Below are positions 41,147 through 46,219 of a DNA stretch of 46,219 nt, piece after piece. Within the stretch, counting starts at the first letter, position 1. Every line of letters begins with the position of its first letter. Source of the DNA: Pseudomonadota bacterium (lineage in GTDB: Bacteria > Pseudomonadota > Gammaproteobacteria > Burkholderiales > Rhodocyclaceae); assembly GCA_018241665.1 (NCBI GenBank), contig JAFEDK010000019.1:1-46219 (forward strand), given 5' to 3'. The notes beneath the pieces are model-generated. The model had not been told where the DNA came from, searched no databases, and saw only the letters and a list, made by a program, of their open reading frames with translations. The translations under genes and the position numbers were made by a program.

Positions 41147-41215
41147 TGTGGGGGCGAATTCATTCGCCCTCTGTGGGCTGATTTGGCTCCGAGGGCGAAT
41201 GAATTCGCCCCCACA
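41147..41215. repeat. REP/BIME-like paired inverted repeat, locus G
   Basis: The left arm is at 41147-41169 and the right arm at 41193-41215, exact cores and TGTGG/CCACA flanks. It lies between convergent norQ and the TRIC-like gene. No tandem array accompanies it. Confidence 0.9.
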
Positions 41216-41240
41216 GCAGTTCCCCCCAGAGCAGACGCCC

Positions 41241-41876
41241 TCAGCGCCCCTTCTCGGGCGGCCAGGCGGGGATGCGCCAGCCCCGGCCCACGGCCAGCAG
41301 GCGCAGGCCGGTGATGGTGCAGATGCCGGTCAGTGTGGACAGCTGCGGCGCCACGCCCAGCGCATGCAGGCCGAGGAACAGGCCGCAGCCGATGAAGGCG
41401 CACAGCGTGTAGGGCCGATGGTCGTGGAAGACCTTCGGAATCTCATTGCACAGCACATCCCGCAGCACCCCGCCGAACACCGCGGTGATGGCCCCCATCA
41501 GCACCGCGACGATACCCGGCATGCCGGCCGCCAACGCCACCGACGCGCCGGAAATGGCGAACAGGCCCAGCCCGCAGGCGTCGGCGGCCTCCATCAGGGT
41601 GTCGGTCAGTTGCAGCCGCCGCGCGCGCAGCAGCAGCGGCGTGATCAGCGTCATCCCCAGCACCAGCCACACGTATTCCTGGTGCTGCACCCAGAACAGC
41701 GGGCGGCGGTCGAGCAGAATGTCGCGCAGCGTGCCGCCGCCAAAGGCGCTGACGAAGGTCACCGAGAACACCCCGATGACGTCCATGCGCTTTCGCGTGG
41801 CCTCGATGAGGCCCGACAGCGCAAAGGCGATGGTCGCGGCGATCTCGATGGCGGTGAGGAGGAGTTCGATCTTCAT
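41241..41876 (-). CDS. TRIC-type membrane channel (YicG/UPF0126 family)
   Basis: This 211-residue protein is made of two homologous three-helix halves, each with the signature Gly-rich Arg-Asp motif: AFGGGTLRDILLDRRP and VFGGVLRDVLCNEIP. The family was renamed after structural similarity to trimeric intracellular cation channels; bacterial members have been linked to potassium or small-molecule transport. The native substrate is unknown. ATG 41876 (MKIELLLTAIEIAA) is the family start. It is downstream of metH on the same strand but behind a terminator. Confidence 0.9.
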   Translation of the reverse strand: MKIELLLTAIEIAATIAFALSGLIEATRKRMDVIGVFSVTFVSAFGGGTLRDILLDRRPLFWVQHQEYVWLVLGMTLITPLLLRARRLQLTDTLMEAADACGLGLFAISGASVALAAGMPGIVAVLMGAITAVFGGVLRDVLCNEIPKVFHDHRPYTLCAFIGCGLFLGLHALGVAPQLSTLTGICTITGLRLLAVGRGWRIPAWPPEKGR

Positions 41877-41910
41877 GGCGAAAGCGGGCGCCTGTCTCGG
41901 GCGCCCTGAA

Positions 41911-41940
41911 AAACGCGGAGGGCGGCCGCAGCCGCCCTCC
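41911..41940 (-). terminator. Terminator of metH
   Basis: On the minus strand GGAGGGCGGC pairs with GCCGCCCTCC around a TGCG loop, followed by GCGTTTTT. It lies about 30 bp after the metH stop. Confidence 0.88.
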
Positions 41941-41969
41941 AATCTAGACCGTTTTGCGCGGTCGGCGTA

Positions 41970-45671
<3,702 letters not shown>

Positions 45672-45731
45672 GGATCTACCTCGGTACGGATTTGTCAGCC
45701 GGGAGAAATGCGCTGCAGCGACGCAAAAGCG

Positions 45732-45773
45732 AACGGCGCGGCAAACCCGGCTGGAAGGTTTGCGAGCGCCGTT
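45732..45773 (-). terminator. Expression-platform hairpin of the metH leader
   Basis: On the minus strand AACGGCGC (45773-45766) and GCAAACC (45763-45757) pair with GGTTTGC (45747-45741) and GCGCCGTT (45739-45732), making about 15 bp with a 9-base loop. Its 5' strand includes the riboswitch pseudoknot segment, so the two structures exclude each other. The T-tract (CTTTTG) is short, so termination strength is uncertain. Confidence 0.6.
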
Positions 45774-45828
45774 GATGATTGCCGAGCCTGGCCCACGGTT
45801 TTCGCAGGTCGCAACGCTCCTCGGCAAG
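45764..45828 (-). promoter_or_regulatory. S-adenosylhomocysteine (SAH) riboswitch
   Basis: The minus strand reads GCCGAGGAGCGTTGCGACC, then GTGGGCCAGGCTCGGC, then AACGGCGCTC. This matches the known SAH aptamer in order: P1 strand with GAGGAGCG, the conserved GCCAGGCTCG, and the downstream pseudoknot strand pairing GAGCG with CGCTC. Such aptamers precede metH or ahcY genes in beta- and gammaproteobacteria and turn expression on when SAH is high. It starts at the predicted transcript start, about 93-157 bases before metH. Confidence 0.92.
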
Positions 45829-45834
45829 AGCCGG

Positions 45835-45864
45835 ATTTTACGGGGTTTTCAGTCCATCTGCCAA
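45835..45864 (-). promoter_or_regulatory. Promoter of the metH transcript
   Basis: On the minus strand TTGGCA (45864-45859), an 18-base spacer and TAAAAT (45840-45835). The start near 45828 coincides with the first base of the riboswitch. Confidence 0.65.
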
Positions 45865-45877
45865 GATCGGGCAGCGT

Positions 45878-46117
45878 TCAGGCGTCGACCGCGGCGAGCA
45901 ATTCGCGGGCGTCATCCCGCCACCAACCGAGAGCCGCATAGAAGCCCTCCCACACGCAGCCGTTGCAGCCGCGCCCACAGCAGGTGGTCGGTGCCGGCGG
46001 CGGATTGCGGTGCGCCAGCCCGGCGGCGTCCAGCAGGCCGCGGATCGCGGCAACCTGCGCGTCAGCCTCGGCGAGGTTAGCAGGACGACGGGTAAAGGGA
46101 TCGGCAAACGCAGTCAT
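45878..46117 (-). CDS. Small oxidoreductase-like domain protein
   Basis: This 79-residue protein carries the short Cys motif PTTCCGRGCNGCVWEGFYAA, typical of the oxidoreductase-like (PF09791-type) family, where the cysteines probably bind a metal or cluster; the residues before it are a simple helix. The function of the family is not established. ATG 46117 (MTAFADPFTRRPANLAEAD) with GGAGCTGCCGCC upstream is the likely start. It ends 14 bp before the metH promoter and reads in the same direction. Confidence 0.85.
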   Translation of the reverse strand: MTAFADPFTRRPANLAEADAQVAAIRGLLDAAGLAHRNPPPAPTTCCGRGCNGCVWEGFYAALGWWRDDARELLAAVDA

Positions 46118-46189
46118 GGCGGCAGCTCCAGCGGGGCCGCGACGATAGCACGCCCCGGGTCGGAGGACACGGCACATGCCGCGGACTGC

Positions 46190-46219
46190 CGCTGTGGGGC
46201 TGTGCTGTGGGGGCTGTGC
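46190..46219. repeat. Tandem GCTGTGGGG-type repeat at the window edge
   Basis: The last 30 bases repeat GCTGTGGGG and GCTGTGGGGG with GCTGTGC between and after. The same words form the 14-mer array and left border of locus D, so a further repeat element may begin just outside the window. Confidence 0.5.

Noticed and set aside
252-41215. A CRISPR array or insertion-sequence remnants as the explanation for the repeats
   Set aside because: Copies are dispersed and palindromic in pairs, spacing is not regular, and there is no cas gene, transposase or target duplication in the window.

Overview
The window reads as chromosomal DNA of a high-GC, respiratory betaproteobacterium, most likely of the order Rhodocyclales (Azospira/Thauera/Zoogloea-like). 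This placement is inferred from gene content: an ETF/ETF:QO beta-oxidation block, RegB/RegA, tol-pal with que genes, norEFQ, a PEP-CTERM protein, a type II PHB depolymerase, and an SAH riboswitch in front of metH. No phage, insertion sequence, CRISPR array or replication origin is visible. Almost all DNA is coding, with many 4-base ATGA/GTGA overlaps between genes.

Layout. 1-7.1 kb (+): etfB (partial), etfA, an acyl-CoA dehydrogenase and ETF:quinone oxidoreductase, then a DUF485 protein and an ActP-type acetate symporter. 7.2-7.9 kb (-): a cold-shock protein and a stand-alone Nif11-like protein. 8.2-10.4 kb (+): the RegB/RegA redox two-component pair coupled to hslR. 10.7-20.7 kb (-): an AEC transporter, hslVU, a two-STAS protein, and a metal-homeostasis run consisting of dksA, a COG0523 GTPase, a small Cys/His protein, an outer-membrane porin and a ZnuABC-like transporter. 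21.0-26.3 kb (+): ybgC-tolQRAB-pal-cpoB. 26.3-28.0 kb (+): queE, queC and two tRNA-Lys genes. 28.0-29.2 kb: a gene-poor stretch with a candidate C-rich small RNA and a long structured leader before infA. 29.3-38.1 kb: fpr, a PEP-CTERM protein, yebC, a PHB depolymerase, a HerA/DUF853 ATPase, a SMUG1-like glycosylase, an AmpG-like permease and a small unknown protein. 38.1-41.9 kb: a REC-GGDEF protein divergent from norE-norF-norQ, then a TRIC-type channel. 41.9-46.1 kb (-): metH behind an SAH riboswitch, then a small oxidoreductase-like protein.

The most distinctive structure not explained by genes is a family of about 70-bp paired inverted repeats (REP/BIME-like; core GGGCGAATTCATTCGCCC and its reverse complement). 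Six complete pairs and one separated pair of arms are present. They fill all three intergenic gaps of the etf/acyl-CoA dehydrogenase operon, split norE from norF, and sit between convergent genes. At several loci the outer edge carries short tandem arrays, including nine exact copies of a G-rich 14-mer. The second main observation is a candidate orphan small RNA at about 28280-28349. It has a 17-bp-spaced promoter, two UCUCCUCC (anti-Shine-Dalgarno) motifs and an intrinsic terminator.

All calls come from reading the sequence and from knowledge of the families. No database search or folding program was run.
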